This document shows, piece by piece, positions 5,208-5,215 of a stretch of 5,215 nucleotides of DNA; the stretch's first letter is position 1; every line of letters begins with the position of its first letter. The DNA is from Myxococcota bacterium (GTDB lineage Bacteria; Myxococcota; Polyangia; GCA-2747355; JAKLHH01), in contig JAKLHH010000650.1 of assembly GCA_022710245.1 (NCBI GenBank), positions 1 to 5,215 on the forward strand, read 5' to 3'. The position numbers and the translations under genes were made by a program. The notes under the pieces are model-generated. The model ran no database searches and was not told where the DNA came from. It saw nothing but the letters and a program-made list of their open reading frames with translations.

Positions 5208-5215
5208 CCCGAGCA

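Overview
The window is very GC-rich, and third codon positions are almost always G or C. Its gene set points to a Myxococcota-type bacterium (myxobacteria and relatives): a LytS/LytTR two-component pair, lineage-type small lipoproteins, and an FHA-domain sigma-54 activator. This is inferred from gene style only; there is no rRNA or marker gene to fix the taxon.

Layout. Positions 1-1520 hold a two-component operon. A 5'-truncated LytS-type sensor histidine kinase (1-768) overlaps, by an ATGA junction, a complete response regulator with a LytTR DNA-binding domain (765-1520). After a 63-bp gap with a plausible sigma-70-type promoter come three tandem paralogous genes on the same strand (1584-2150, 2153-2656, 2689-3126). 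They encode small predicted lipoproteins of 188, 167 and 145 residues. All three have the same plan: a lipobox signal peptide, a second hydrophobic segment ending in a Cys exactly 31 residues after the lipobox Cys, a variable region of repeated K-[VI]-[GT]-P-C-L motifs, and a nearly invariant 29-residue C-terminal helical tail that resembles a SHOCT hairpin. I do not recognise this family; it is the most novel content of the window.

Next (3219-3719) is a small membrane protein with a Gln-rich N-terminus made of five perfect 18-bp repeats, two transmembrane helices and a Cys4 zinc ribbon. A convergent 87-bp gap containing a small hairpin separates it from the last gene (3807-5195, minus strand), a complete FHA / AAA+ / Fis-type HTH sigma-54-dependent activator.

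How they may work together. The LytS/LytTR pair presumably senses an envelope signal and controls transcription. The lipoprotein array lies directly downstream on the same strand and could be a target, but it has its own candidate promoter and no LytTR site was identified. The FHA activator is divergently organised relative to the rest and is probably an independent regulator. No RNA genes, CRISPR arrays, insertion sequences or phage features were seen.
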